A stretch of 64,000 nt of DNA from Candidatus Coprenecus merdigallinarum (GTDB lineage Bacteria; Bacteroidota; Bacteroidia; Bacteroidales; UBA932), in the NCBI GenBank assembly GCA_018712545.1, contig DVGV01000061.1:1-64000 (forward strand), in the 5' to 3' direction. The translations under genes were made by a program, and so were the position numbers. The notes below the pieces were generated by a model. It had not been told where the DNA came from, did not search any database, and worked only from the letters and a program-made list of their open reading frames with translations. Each line of letters opens with the position of its first letter. Within the stretch, counting starts at the first letter, position 1. Positions 43,180 to 53,485 of the stretch are shown here, piece after piece.

Positions 43180-43869
43180 TCAGAAGCGGTAACCGATACC
43201 CGCGGTGAGTCCCCCGTAGAGGGTTCCCCACTCTATACGGCCGTAAAGATTCCGCCCCACGGTAAGTCCGACCAGACAGATATCCGGCGTAAAACGGGTA
43301 GTTGTCACATAGGTCTCTGAATCCGCCACATCCTGCGACAGAAGATTCGTCCTGCATACACCCACTCCGGCACCCACACTGGAGTACATCCGCACCCACT
43401 TGCGGTTCAGCCAATAAAACTTGACCTTGGCGGTCACTGTTGTCAGGTGAGTGTTCTCCGTCCACAGATACTGCCCGGAATCCATATCCTCCATGGGCCG
43501 CGAGCAGCCGGAATAATTGACTGCCACACCGACATTAAGCCAGCTGAGGACATTATACCCGTATTCAGCCCGGAGATTCGGGATGAATCTGTCCCCTCCC
43601 GCCGCATTGGCGTTCACCCGGTCGGCCGGCTCATTGCCATCAATGCGGTCAATTATATCACCTGCCCAATTATTTAACCACAATACCCCCCTGTTCATAT
43701 CCGCCATATAGGCCAGAGCATATGCTGTCGGGAATCCCACACTGACATCCACTTCATGTGTTCCGGTGTAATCCACCCACTTGGGATGTTTGCCCTTAGA
43801 CTGTCCGTACAGAGGCATGGAAGCGAGAACTGCTGCAATCACCAGTGCAAGTGTGTAAATCTTTCTCAT
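43180..43869 (-). CDS. Outer-membrane beta-barrel family protein of unknown function
   Basis: A 229-residue secreted protein. It starts with a signal peptide (MRKIYTLALVIAAVLASMPLYGQ) and continues with alternating hydrophobic strands such as EYGYNVLSWLNVGVAVNY and WVRMYSSVGAGVGV, ending in the aromatic residue F of GIGYRF, typical of outer-membrane barrels. No close family is recognised. Its promoter diverges from that of the thiamine operon. Confidence 0.75.
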   Translation of the reverse strand: MRKIYTLALVIAAVLASMPLYGQSKGKHPKWVDYTGTHEVDVSVGFPTAYALAYMADMNRGVLWLNNWAGDIIDRIDGNEPADRVNANAAGGDRFIPNLRAEYGYNVLSWLNVGVAVNYSGCSRPMEDMDSGQYLWTENTHLTTVTAKVKFYWLNRKWVRMYSSVGAGVGVCRTNLLSQDVADSETYVTTTRFTPDICLVGLTVGRNLYGRIEWGTLYGGLTAGIGYRF

Positions 43870-43899
43870 AACGTTAAAATTTTAGTCAATTAGCTATGG

Positions 43900-43930
43900 C
43901 AAAGCTAAAAAAAAAAATCAATAAGCCAAA
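43900..43930 (-). promoter_or_regulatory. Promoter of the barrel-protein gene
   Basis: Minus-strand -33 TTTG (43927-43930) and -7 TAGCTTTG (43900-43907), 19 bases apart. A run of A residues lies between them. Confidence 0.65.
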
Positions 43931-43938
43931 TTAAATCC

Positions 43939-43946
43939 TATATTTG
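43939..43946 (+). promoter_or_regulatory. -7 element of the thiamine operon
   Basis: TATATTTG ends seven bases before the TPP riboswitch begins, so transcription starts close to the aptamer's 5' strand. No -33 match was found. Confidence 0.6.
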
Positions 43947-43953
43947 CATACGG

Positions 43954-44047
43954 AAAAGAGGGGTGCCTCCCGTATGGCCGCACGGTCGCGGAGGCTGAGA
44001 TTACACCCGTCGAACCTGATACGGTCAGTACCGTCGTAGGGACTTTT
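43954..44047 (+). ncRNA. TPP riboswitch (THI element)
   Basis: The conserved thi-box is complete: GAGGGGTGCC near 43958, GGCTGAGATTACACCC at 43993-44008, and AACCTGATACGG with the TACCGTCGTAGGGA end near 44042. P1 can close with AAAAG (43954-43958) and CTTTT (44043-44047). It lies upstream of thiE-thiC-thi4 and is expected to lower their expression when thiamine diphosphate is bound. Confidence 0.95.
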
Positions 44048-44065
44048 CGAGTGCAAGGCTCTTCC

Positions 44066-44081
44066 GCCGCGCATCCGCGGC
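44066..44081 (+). promoter_or_regulatory. Hairpin in the riboswitch expression platform
   Basis: A perfect 6-bp stem GCCGCG/CGCGGC with loop CATC lies 30 bases before thiE. The T run (44101-44106) comes about 20 bases later and is too far for a standard terminator of this stem. Control of translation or a rearranged hairpin is possible. Confidence 0.45.
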
Positions 44082-44110
44082 ATCTCTCCGTTCCGGATAA
44101 TTTTTTAGAA

Positions 44111-44758
44111 ATGAGCTTTCAAGTACAATTCATCACCCACTTTACGGAGACCCTCTCCTACCTCGACTCCGTGCGCATCGCCCTCGAAGGCGGATGCCGC
44201 TGGATACAGCTGCGCATGAAGGATGCCCCGGAGGATGAGGTCCGTGCCGCTGCCGGAAAGGCCCTGCCCCTGTGCAGGCAGTACGGGGCCGTCCTGATTC
44301 TCGATGACCGCGTGGAACTGGTACGTGAGTGCGGAGCGGACGGCGTCCATCTGGGACTGACCGACATGCCGGTGGCTGAAGCCAGGAGGATCTTACACCG
44401 GGGACAATTCATCATCGGAGGCACCGCCAATACTCTGGAGGACATCCGTATGCACGCTGCTTCAGGAGCGGACTACATCGGCTGCGGCCCGTTCCGCTTC
44501 ACCACTACCAAGGACCCCGCCAGGCTGGCCCCGACCCTGGGACTCGAAGGCTACAGGAGCCTCATGGACGGAATGCGCCGCGAGGGCCTGGCCCTACCGG
44601 TCGTGGGCATCGGAGGCGTGACGGCGGAGGACATGCCGGCCCTGGCGGAGGCAGGACTCAGCGGCATTGCCCTGAGCGGCAGCATCCTGAGGGCGGAGGA
44701 CCCGGTGGCGGAGATGCGGAGGGTGATGGACATCGCCGCCTCCATTGCATCGGACTGA
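44111..44758 (+). CDS. thiE: Thiamine phosphate synthase
   Basis: Joins hydroxymethylpyrimidine diphosphate and thiazole phosphate to thiamine phosphate. The 215-residue TIM barrel shows IQLRMKDAPE, the conserved DGVHLGLTDMP and the phosphate-binding VGIGGV near residue 170. The ATG at 44111 is chosen because the longer frame starts from a GTG inside the riboswitch platform. It is the first gene of the TPP-controlled operon, 18 bases before thiC. Confidence 0.93.
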   Translation: MSFQVQFITHFTETLSYLDSVRIALEGGCRWIQLRMKDAPEDEVRAAAGKALPLCRQYGAVLILDDRVELVRECGADGVHLGLTDMPVAEARRILHRGQFIIGGTANTLEDIRMHAASGADYIGCGPFRFTTTKDPARLAPTLGLEGYRSLMDGMRREGLALPVVGIGGVTAEDMPALAEAGLSGIALSGSILRAEDPVAEMRRVMDIAASIASD

Positions 44759-44770
44759 AATATATTTTAG

Positions 44771-46510
<1,740 letters not shown>

Positions 46511-46522
46511 ATCCATAAAACA

Positions 46523-47296
46523 ATGATTGAGACAAAAGTATCCAGAGGTATCATCAGTACCTATTTCGACAAACTCCAGGACTGCCTCGAGCTGGACGCC
46601 GCCATCGTGGGCGGAGGTCCCTCGGGAATTGTAGCCGCATACTATATGGCCAAGGCCGGGCTCAAGGTAGCCCAGTTCGACCGCAAGCTGGCCCCCGGCG
46701 GAGGAATGTGGGGAGGAGCCATGATGTTCAACCAGATCGTAATCCAGGAAGAAGCCATGCACATCGTGCGCGACTTCGAGATCAACCACACTCCCTACGG
46801 AGACGGCCTCTACACCATGGACTCGGTCGAGAGCACCTCTTCACTGCTATATCACGCCGTACACGCCGGGGCCCGCATCTTCAACTGCTACTCAGTAGAG
46901 GACGTAATCTTCAAGGACGGCAAGGTCAGCGGAGTGGTGGTCAACTGGACTCCCGTACTCCGCGAGGGCCTGCACGTGGACCCGCTGAACATCCTGGCCA
47001 AGGTCGTAGTCGACGGTACCGGCCATGACAGTGAGATAGCCGCCACCATCGCCCGTAAGAACGGCATCCGACTGGCCACCGAGACCGGCGGAGTCATCGG
47101 AGAGCGCTCCCTCGACGTAACTTCCGGAGAACAGGAAGTCGTAAACGGCACCAAGGAGATCTACCCCGGCCTCTACGTCTGCGGCATGGCCGCCTCCGCC
47201 GTCTCCGGCACACCCCGCATGGGACCTATCTTCGGCGGTATGCTCCTCTCCGGCAAGAAAGCCGCCGATGAGATCATAGCCCGTCTTAAGAAGTAA
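46523..47296 (+). CDS. thi4: Thi4-type thiazole synthase
   Basis: Makes the thiazole half of thiamine from NAD, glycine and a sulfur source. The 257-residue protein has the dinucleotide motif VGGGPSGIVAAY, GGGMWGGAMMFN and the C-terminal GMAASAVSGTPRMGPIFGGMLLSG. The segment after DGTGHD (ATIARK) has no cysteine where yeast Thi4 carries its sulfur-donor Cys, and the protein's three cysteines lie elsewhere, so it is probably a sulfide-using, non-suicidal form. That alignment was made by eye. thiG, thiH and thiS are absent, so the operon relies on Thi4. Confidence 0.92.
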   Translation: MIETKVSRGIISTYFDKLQDCLELDAAIVGGGPSGIVAAYYMAKAGLKVAQFDRKLAPGGGMWGGAMMFNQIVIQEEAMHIVRDFEINHTPYGDGLYTMDSVESTSSLLYHAVHAGARIFNCYSVEDVIFKDGKVSGVVVNWTPVLREGLHVDPLNILAKVVVDGTGHDSEIAATIARKNGIRLATETGGVIGERSLDVTSGEQEVVNGTKEIYPGLYVCGMAASAVSGTPRMGPIFGGMLLSGKKAADEIIARLKK

Positions 47297-47315
47297 CCTA
47301 GAGTTTTATACAGAA

Positions 47316-47352
47316 AAATCCCGGAACAGATTCAGTGTCTGCTCCGGGATTT
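47316..47352. terminator. Bidirectional Rho-independent terminator between thi4 and the Rpn gene
   Basis: A 10-bp stem AAATCCCGGA/TCCGGGATTT, with an inner CAGA/TCTG pair, is flanked by A and T runs and can stop both converging transcripts. Confidence 0.85.
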
Positions 47353-47367
47353 ATAGTTACATCCACA

Positions 47368-48297
47368 CTACTGGAGAGCAGCCATTTCCTCTGGAGTGAG
47401 GCCCGTGACTCTGGCGATTATCTCGTCGGCGATACCTTCTGCCTTCATACCCCGGGCATTCTTGATCCGCTCTTCATTCATGCCTTCTTTCCGGCCTTCT
47501 TTACGGCCTTCTTTACGGCCTTCTTTACGGCCTTCCTCCAGACCTTCTTTACGACCTTCTTTACGACCTCGTCTCAATCCTTCCTTTCTGGAACTGGATA
47601 TCTGCATCCTCGCCGTACTTACCATATCCCAGAAGCGGTCATAACCGAGAAGCTGGGCCTCTGAAAAAGCCGAAACCTCCAGCTGCACTACAGCCTTGTT
47701 GATTACGGGATTGTTCGTAAGCTCCTCCGGCACGGCCCGCGTATTCCCGTTGATCTCCGTCAGATAACGCAGCCACAGCACCTGCATCTTCTTGTCTCCA
47801 TAGTTCTTAGGCCTGAACTTCGGCAGCTCGATAAAGATAAAGCGGAGCCCCTCTATCACCTCGTTGGTCCCGGCTATCTCCACTATACGGTAATCATGAT
47901 AATAGTCCTCGCTGTCCGAGTAAACGTCGTTCACCATATTCAACGAATATACCGGATGCAGCAAATCATAGTCCTTCCCGCACTCCAGCTGGCTCACGTA
48001 TGCCTTTGAGGCATTGAACAGCACCCGCTGCTTGTACTCGGAAGTCCACATCATCTGCATCTCCACTATGAACTGGCGGCCCAGCGAGTCCCTGCACCGG
48101 ACATCGACGATACTGTCCTTCCTAAGAGGATTAAGCGGCACAAGCTCCGGATTAAGATACTCCACGCTCTTGATTTTCTCGTCCTCACTCTCAAACGGCA
48201 GCATGGAATTCAGAAAACTTATCACCAAATCCTCATGCTCTCCGAACACTTTCTTGAAAGTAAGATCAGCTTTCGGGTCTAAATACTTCGTATACAT
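47368..48297 (-). CDS. Rpn-family PD-(D/E)XK nuclease with C-terminal repeat
   Basis: A 309-residue protein of the Rpn/YhgA-like family. Members promote RecA-independent recombination or DNA cleavage in E. coli, and are often mislabelled transposase. The N-terminal KYLDPKADLTFKKVFG and the core SIVDVRCRDSLGRQFIVEMQM (nuclease D...EMQ) are present. The C-terminus carries seven or eight GRKE-type four-residue units, encoded by 12-base repeats, then a charged helix ending TPEEMAALQ. It has its own promoter and sits between two thiamine loci. Role in this host is unknown. Confidence 0.88.
   Translation of the reverse strand: MYTKYLDPKADLTFKKVFGEHEDLVISFLNSMLPFESEDEKIKSVEYLNPELVPLNPLRKDSIVDVRCRDSLGRQFIVEMQMMWTSEYKQRVLFNASKAYVSQLECGKDYDLLHPVYSLNMVNDVYSDSEDYYHDYRIVEIAGTNEVIEGLRFIFIELPKFRPKNYGDKKMQVLWLRYLTEINGNTRAVPEELTNNPVINKAVVQLEVSAFSEAQLLGYDRFWDMVSTARMQISSSRKEGLRRGRKEGRKEGLEEGRKEGRKEGRKEGRKEGMNEERIKNARGMKAEGIADEIIARVTGLTPEEMAALQ
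47481..47576 (-). repeat. 12-base tandem repeat inside the Rpn gene
   Basis: Eight imperfect 12-base units (core GGCCTTCTTTAC on the plus strand) encode four-residue units of the pattern RKEG. Three adjacent units at 47493-47528 are identical. Because the unit is a multiple of three, a change in copy number keeps the frame. Confidence 0.9.
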
Positions 48298-48318
48298 ATC
48301 TCTTTAAGTTTTCTGCCG

Positions 48319-48326
48319 CAAATATA
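48319..48326 (-). promoter_or_regulatory. -7 element of the Rpn gene
   Basis: Minus-strand TATATTTG, 21 bases before the start codon. No -33 TTTG seen. Confidence 0.5.
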
Positions 48327-48360
48327 GTAATTCCTGTATATTAAGGTGATAACGAAACGA

Positions 48361-49077
48361 TTATATTCGTTTAAAACCGTTTACGTCCGCCTGCTCAGCC
48401 GGCACGAGGCACCTGAGCCTGGAGACCAGAGCATCCAGGTCAGTATTGATACGATACTGTTCCCAGAGATATCCCAGCACAGCCGCGCCGCCGAAACCGG
48501 CATCCCGCACCAAAGGCACGTTATCCGGACAGACTCCCCCCAGAGCGAAGACCATCGTCCAGTCAACCTGTGTACAATCAGCTGCTCGTGGAATAACTCC
48601 ACCGGACAATTCTCTTCTGCACCGCAGCTCTTCCTCAGAGTCTGCTGCAACACTCTGCCCGGCACTCCGACGGCTGATTTCCTCCAGCGGGAACTGCGAG
48701 CGGTAGCCCTGCTTCGATATGCTGTCGAACACAGGACTTAAAAACATGTAGTCACACTGTCCAGCATATCTTCCCAGCTCCTCAAATGAATGACAGGAAC
48801 GGCTGACCTGTCCGGTGAATCCACGGGGAAACAGAGGATTACGACTGCTGAGATGCACCCCGCCTATACCGAGGTCCAGCGCCAGCTCATGATGGTCATG
48901 CAGGGAAATATACCGGTGATACCGCTCAGGGAAAGCCTCCAGCAGCCGCATCATACTCCGGACATCACTGCCGGGCTTGCGGACATGCACCCTCCACGCC
49001 CCGGCATCCAGCAGGGCGGCAAGCGCCTCCGCCTCACGGGGCAAAAATTCTGAATCGGTAATGACTACTATCCTCAT
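48361..49077 (-). CDS. Second ThiE/TenI-like protein
   Basis: A 238-residue TIM-barrel protein of the thiamine phosphate synthase/TenI group (start VVITDSEFLPREAEAL; VHVRKPGS; LGIGGVHLSS; FLSPVFDSISKQGY; ALGGVCPDNV). The segment from about residue 133 to 180 is longer than usual and rich in Ser, Glu and Cys, between SKQGY and ALGG. The ThiE substrate motif HLGxxD is replaced by HLSSRN, so activity may be TenI-like or changed. It overlaps thiD by four bases and is probably translated with it. It is not under the riboswitch. Confidence 0.82.
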   Translation of the reverse strand: MRIVVITDSEFLPREAEALAALLDAGAWRVHVRKPGSDVRSMMRLLEAFPERYHRYISLHDHHELALDLGIGGVHLSSRNPLFPRGFTGQVSRSCHSFEELGRYAGQCDYMFLSPVFDSISKQGYRSQFPLEEISRRSAGQSVAADSEEELRCRRELSGGVIPRAADCTQVDWTMVFALGGVCPDNVPLVRDAGFGGAAVLGYLWEQYRINTDLDALVSRLRCLVPAEQADVNGFKRI

Positions 49078-49898
49078 CTGTAGAAATGCCTTAAGGGCCC
49101 GTGTCCGTGGCCTATTCTAAGAGTGGAAGCTGCCGCTATGGCGTTATGGACATACGCAACTGCGGTATGGACTGCCTCACGGACAGGATGTCCGGCTCCT
49201 AGAAAAGTAGCTATCGCCGAGGAGAGAGTGCAGCCCGTACCGTGCAGATTGTTTGTCAGAATCCGCTCGGACGCGATATGAACCAATCCGTTGAGATCAC
49301 AGAGGACATCCGTGGACTCGGAGACAATACAAGGGGCATCCTCACCGGCGGCGGCGGGAAGATCTCCGCCTTTAATCAGAAAAGCACAGCCATAACGGTC
49401 CCTGAGCTGCACTGCGGCCCTGTCCATGTCCTCCACAGACCGTATCCGGAAGCCGGCCAGACGGGAGGCCTCGTCGATATTTGGAGTCACGATATATGAG
49501 CGGTGGAAAATCTTGGTACACAACGCATCCACCGCCTCCGGCATAGTCAGCGGGTCCTTACTGGTCGAGACCATGACCGGATCAGTCACCACATACAGCA
49601 CCGGATGGACGGCAAGCTGCCCGGCAATAGCCTCCACTATCGGCACCGTTCCCGTCATCCCGATCTTGACTGCATCCACAGCCAGGTCGGACATCACTGC
49701 ATCTATCTGCGCTGCGACAAGCTCCGGCTTCATATACTCCACTTCGGAAACGCCGACAGTATTCTGCACGGTAACAGCCGTTATAGCCGTAGCCGCATAA
49801 CCTCCGCAGGCCGATATTGCCTTGATATCGGCCTGAATACCGGCACCTCCCGACGGATCGGACCCGGCGATTGACAATACGATAGGATAATCTTTCAT
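49074..49898 (-). CDS. thiD: Hydroxymethylpyrimidine / phosphomethylpyrimidine kinase
   Basis: Phosphorylates HMP and HMP phosphate for thiamine synthesis. I use the ATG at 49898 (MKDYPIVLSIAGSDPSGG), giving 274 residues, because upstream of it the sequence is the glyA terminator region. The IAGSDPSGGAGIQADIK motif (start) and the C-terminal NLHGTGCTLSSAIA with the catalytic cysteine/aspartate region are complete. It is the first gene of the thiD-thiE-like pair, 112 bases after glyA, with no promoter element recognised. Confidence 0.95.
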   Translation of the reverse strand: MKDYPIVLSIAGSDPSGGAGIQADIKAISACGGYAATAITAVTVQNTVGVSEVEYMKPELVAAQIDAVMSDLAVDAVKIGMTGTVPIVEAIAGQLAVHPVLYVVTDPVMVSTSKDPLTMPEAVDALCTKIFHRSYIVTPNIDEASRLAGFRIRSVEDMDRAAVQLRDRYGCAFLIKGGDLPAAAGEDAPCIVSESTDVLCDLNGLVHIASERILTNNLHGTGCTLSSAIATFLGAGHPVREAVHTAVAYVHNAIAAASTLRIGHGHGPLRHFYR

Positions 49899-49923
49899 TC
49901 TAATGACAGAAATGTTCGGAATT

Positions 49924-49956
49924 AAAAATGGGGCGGACCGTCCAATCCACCCCATT
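49924..49956 (-). terminator. Rho-independent terminator of glyA
   Basis: Minus strand AATGGGG/CCCCATT stem with inner GG/CC pairs, then TTTAATT. It separates glyA from thiD. Confidence 0.7.
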
Positions 49957-50009
49957 AACTCTATTAAATATTATCTGTACGTACCTCAGACTGTTATGAC
50001 GCATATTCA

Positions 50010-51290
50010 CTACCAGACGTTGAGAGGACGACCTGCCACGAGTGCATGAGCCGCATTCTTAACCTTCTCTATAACAGCCTCATTCTCAACATCAGAAAGA
50101 ACCTCGTCTATAAGTTCTACGATGGCCTCCATGTCTTTTTCCACCAGACCTCTGGATGTGATGGCCGGTGTTCCTACGCGGATGCCTGAAGTAGTGAAGG
50201 GAGTACGGCTGTCGAACGGCACCATGTTCTTGTTGACGGTGATATCGGCACGTACGAGAGTCTTCTCTGCCACCTTTCCTGTCAGATCGGGGAACTTGGT
50301 GCGGAGGTCTATCAGCATCAGGTGGTTGTCAGTACCGCCGGACACAATCTTATAGCCTCTGTCGATAAATGCCTTGGCCATCGCTGCGGCATTCTTCTTG
50401 ACCTGGAGCTGATACTCCTTGAACTCGGGCTGCAGAGCCTCATAGAAAGCAACTGCCTTCGCACCGATGCAATGCTCGAGCGGACCTCCCTGGATACCGG
50501 GGAACACGGCCGAGTTAATCAGCTGGGACATCATCTTGATCTGACCTTTGGGAGTCTTGAGGCCCCAGGGATTCTCGAAGTCCTTACCGATGATGATGGC
50601 ACCGCCACGTGGACCACGGAGGGTCTTGTGGGTAGTGGTGGTAACGATGTGGGCATACTTTACAGGGTTGTCCAGCAGACCTGCTGCGATAAGACCGGCA
50701 GGATGGGCCATGTCGACCATAAAGATAGCACCTACTTCATCTGCAATCTCACGCATCCTCTTCCAGTCCCACTCTCTGGAGTAAGCTGATGCACCGCCGA
50801 CAATCAGTTTGGGCCTGTGCTCGAGGGCAGCCTTCTCCATCTGGTCATAATCCACGCGTCCTGTCTCCTCGTTGAGCTTGTATGCTACGGGATGATAGTT
50901 GATACCGGACATATTGACGGGCGAACCGTGAGTAAGGTGTCCGCCGTGAGCAAGGTCGAGCCCCATGAAAGTATCGCCGGGCTTGAGGCAGGCCATGAAT
51001 ACGGCCATGTTGGCCTGAGCTCCGGAATGAGGCTGCACATTGGCAAACTCAGCGCCGTAAAGCTCTTTGAGACGGTCTATAGCCAGCTGCTCCACCTGGT
51101 CCACCACCTCGCAGCCGCCGTAGTAGCGGGCTCCGGGATAGCCTTCAGCATACTTGTTGGTCAGGCAAGAGCCGAGAGCGGCCAGAACATTGTCACTGAC
51201 AAAGTTTTCAGAAGCGATGAGCTCGATGCCGTGAAGCTGTCGGTTCTCCTCCTTCTTGATAAGTTCGGAAATTTGAAGATCCTGTTTCAT
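50010..51290 (-). CDS. glyA: Serine hydroxymethyltransferase
   Basis: A PLP enzyme that interconverts serine and glycine while charging tetrahydrofolate; 426 residues. The PLP lysine is in [15 protein letters not shown]. The conserved [13 protein letters not shown] near the N-terminus and MDTGHAHPAGLI-like active-site segment ([12 protein letters not shown]) are present. The start is placed at 51290 because the -7 promoter element (51330-51337) overlaps the further upstream frame. It is transcribed alone behind its terminator. Confidence 0.97.
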   Translation of the reverse strand: MKQDLQISELIKKEENRQLHGIELIASENFVSDNVLAALGSCLTNKYAEGYPGARYYGGCEVVDQVEQLAIDRLKELYGAEFANVQPHSGAQANMAVFMACLKPGDTFMGLDLAHGGHLTHGSPVNMSGINYHPVAYKLNEETGRVDYDQMEKAALEHRPKLIVGGASAYSREWDWKRMREIADEVGAIFMVDMAHPAGLIAAGLLDNPVKYAHIVTTTTHKTLRGPRGGAIIIGKDFENPWGLKTPKGQIKMMSQLINSAVFPGIQGGPLEHCIGAKAVAFYEALQPEFKEYQLQVKKNAAAMAKAFIDRGYKIVSGGTDNHLMLIDLRTKFPDLTGKVAEKTLVRADITVNKNMVPFDSRTPFTTSGIRVGTPAITSRGLVEKDMEAIVELIDEVLSDVENEAVIEKVKNAAHALVAGRPLNVW

Positions 51291-51329
51291 AATATGATAT
51301 TTGTAAATATTCTCCTCGCTATATACCCG

Positions 51330-51361
51330 CAAAAGTATACAGAAAATTTTCCATTCGCAAA
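51330..51361 (-). promoter_or_regulatory. Promoter of glyA
   Basis: Minus-strand -33 TTTG (51358-51361) and -7 TACTTTTG (51330-51337), 20 bases apart. It decides the glyA start codon at 51290. Confidence 0.65.
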
Positions 51362-51384
51362 AATTTCTTATATAGAATTTTACC

Positions 51385-52962
51385 TTAGAGGGCGACTATC
51401 AGGGAAAGATTGACTCCAGTATATGCCGGTGTCATACGGCACACACCGCCAGAGCACAGATACCCCTCCTTGAAGCGCCCGAAGTTGATGGCAGCCCGCA
51501 CCTTTGAATAGGAATAGCTGACACTGCCGTTGATGTAATGAGTCCCGCTGTCTCCGTAATTCCACATATCCTGCACAGAAACGCTCCAACGGGGAGCGAA
51601 GCTGTACTCCAGGAGAGCAGCCGCCCAGTTCTTCTTGTCCTGCCTGGTCCAGAGATGCTGCAGCTCCAGCCGGAGAGAGTTCTTGCGGTCAAATTTGTAG
51701 GTCATGTCCGCCACGACCGTATGAGACTTCCAGATGGAAGAAGGATCATCCGATGCGGGAGCATGATTGTATGTCTGCCAGCTGTAGAAAAGAATCAGCT
51801 TGAAATCGCTGCCGAACCACCGCTCAGCATCCACTGTCAGATCCCTGAAAAGGAGCTTGCTGGACGAGCTGCCTGAAGCATAGTCGTAGACATCGCCATA
51901 ATACGTAGAGAAATTGGCGTGAATCTTCATTCCTTTCTTGCCGCCCACGGCAGTACCCCTTCGGAAATTATAGTACAGGTCAGCCTGACCTCCGATCTCG
52001 TCGGACTGGCTGGTATAGGGATTGAGCGTGGCGAGAGAGTAGGTATGCTGCTGGGTAAGGGCCGGGACATAGTTGATGTAGGTGCTCAGGTCATTGATGG
52101 TGCGGGACGCCTGGAGGAAGGGGTTGTGCAGTTTGCGGAATGAGAGCAGGGCCCCGAAACCGTAACCGGTATACCCCAGATCGACCTGAAACGCCTCGCT
52201 CCGGGTAGTGTCCATAGCGTTGTAATTGCCCGGGTCACTTTTACGGCTGACATATTCTCCGCCCAGATGAAAACCGGCATATCCCAGAGAAGTTCTGGCG
52301 GAATAACCGAAAGTATGCGGCGTAACTCCGGGAAGCTCAATCTCGACCGCCTCATATTTATCCAGGACACTGCCTTCCACCGCCCAGTCAAAATTGTTCC
52401 AGCCCGCAGCGCGGGAAATGGACAGGGACATATCGGCTCCGGCGACAAAAGCTCCGGTATATTCCTTTATTGCCCTTGTACGTCCGTATAGAGCCTTGAC
52501 TGTCAGGAAGTCTCCGAAAGTATAGCCGGCCTTCACACCCTGTACGGCATTGTTGATGCCCAGCGTCCGGTCCTCGTAGGTACGGAACAGCAGACCGCTG
52601 CCGAACTGTTCGTATAGACTGCCCAGGCGTACGTCCCAGCCGTCCGCGCTGTAGCCGGCATAGATGTCATAGCGGGTAAAAAGCTCTGCCTGCATGTCCG
52701 TAGCAGAAAAATAACCGAGAAGAGGCGGCAGATAGCCTTCAAGCTGCATACCGGCATAGAATCCTCTCCAGGCATAGTCCATCTTGAGATAGTTGTTGGA
52801 GCCTATTCTCCCTTCAGGAGCCATGGCCCCTGTTTTCTCATCATTGAAGTAGAATGTCGTATTGGTCTCCAGTCCTGCGGAGAAAGTGCCTCTGTCATTC
52901 TGGGCAAAGGCACCCGCCGTCAGGGCCAGAAGACCTACCGCGAGAGTAAATCTTCTAAGCAT
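51385..52962 (-). CDS. DUF6029-like outer-membrane barrel protein
   Basis: A 525-residue secreted protein with signal peptide ([15 protein letters not shown]). The rest is a repeated pattern of amphipathic strands, with [23 protein letters not shown] and similar, that fits a large outer-membrane barrel. It resembles the DUF6029 family common in Bacteroidetes; function unknown. It is the last gene of the dsbD-Omp28-TlpA operon and lies seven bases after the TlpA-like gene, so it may depend on correct disulfide bonds. It has one [11 protein letters not shown] pair of cysteines near its C-terminus. Confidence 0.8.
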   Translation of the reverse strand: MLRRFTLAVGLLALTAGAFAQNDRGTFSAGLETNTTFYFNDEKTGAMAPEGRIGSNNYLKMDYAWRGFYAGMQLEGYLPPLLGYFSATDMQAELFTRYDIYAGYSADGWDVRLGSLYEQFGSGLLFRTYEDRTLGINNAVQGVKAGYTFGDFLTVKALYGRTRAIKEYTGAFVAGADMSLSISRAAGWNNFDWAVEGSVLDKYEAVEIELPGVTPHTFGYSARTSLGYAGFHLGGEYVSRKSDPGNYNAMDTTRSEAFQVDLGYTGYGFGALLSFRKLHNPFLQASRTINDLSTYINYVPALTQQHTYSLATLNPYTSQSDEIGGQADLYYNFRRGTAVGGKKGMKIHANFSTYYGDVYDYASGSSSSKLLFRDLTVDAERWFGSDFKLILFYSWQTYNHAPASDDPSSIWKSHTVVADMTYKFDRKNSLRLELQHLWTRQDKKNWAAALLEYSFAPRWSVSVQDMWNYGDSGTHYINGSVSYSYSKVRAAINFGRFKEGYLCSGGVCRMTPAYTGVNLSLIVAL

Positions 52963-52968
52963 AGGTTT

Positions 52969-53463
52969 CTATTGAAGTTTTAAAATCTGTTCGAACAGCT
53001 CTTCCTCACTGCCGGGAGTATAACCGGTGTGGGTATACACTACATTGCCCTCCCTGTCCAGGACGAATACAGTCGGCTGCGTCTGCACGTTCATCGCCCG
53101 CTTGAGGTCACCGTTCTCATCCAGGAGGATGGTAAAATCCGTCCAGCCGCGGCCGTTGACCATAGGCTTCACCTTCGAACTGGAACGGGAATCATCAGTA
53201 GATACAGCCACGACCTTGAACTCCGCCTCCTCGATCCAGTCCACATAGGCGTCATTGATGGCACCGAGCTCCTGGAGGCAGGGCTTGCAGGTGGTGTACC
53301 AGAATGAGAGTATCACGGGGACACCGTCTTCCATAATGGACTGCACGTTGATATTGTCCCCGTCGATATTCTTGACCTCGATACCGGGAAGGACCTTCTG
53401 CCCCCACAGCATTACCGGCATGAGACAGGCTGCCGCAAATAGAACAAAACGTTTCATATTCAT
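52969..53463 (-). CDS. TlpA-like periplasmic thioredoxin
   Basis: A 164-residue secreted thioredoxin-fold protein. The signal peptide (start MNMKRFVLFAAACLMPVMLWGQ) is followed by the active site FWYTTCKPCLQEL (C59, C62), the acidic VAVSTDDSRSS insertion and the cis-proline segment TQPTVFVLD. It probably reduces periplasmic disulfides using electrons from the DsbD encoded upstream. The longer frame needs TTG, so ATG 53463 is used. Confidence 0.9.
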   Translation of the reverse strand: MNMKRFVLFAAACLMPVMLWGQKVLPGIEVKNIDGDNINVQSIMEDGVPVILSFWYTTCKPCLQELGAINDAYVDWIEEAEFKVVAVSTDDSRSSSKVKPMVNGRGWTDFTILLDENGDLKRAMNVQTQPTVFVLDREGNVVYTHTGYTPGSEEELFEQILKLQ

Positions 53464-53485
53464 CAAATTATTTAAGAATCAGACA

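Noticed and set aside
47481-47576. The 12-base repeat as a CRISPR array
   Set aside because: The units are contiguous, without spacers, and lie in a coding frame.
47368-48297. Rpn-family gene read as a transposon
   Set aside because: Although such proteins are often labelled transposase, no terminal inverted repeats or target-site duplication were seen around it, and it has a normal promoter and terminator.
51291-51332. An upstream start of glyA at 51332
   Set aside because: The -7 promoter element TACTTTTG (51330-51337) overlaps it, so the transcript begins after this codon. The conserved family start [11 protein letters not shown] is at 51290.
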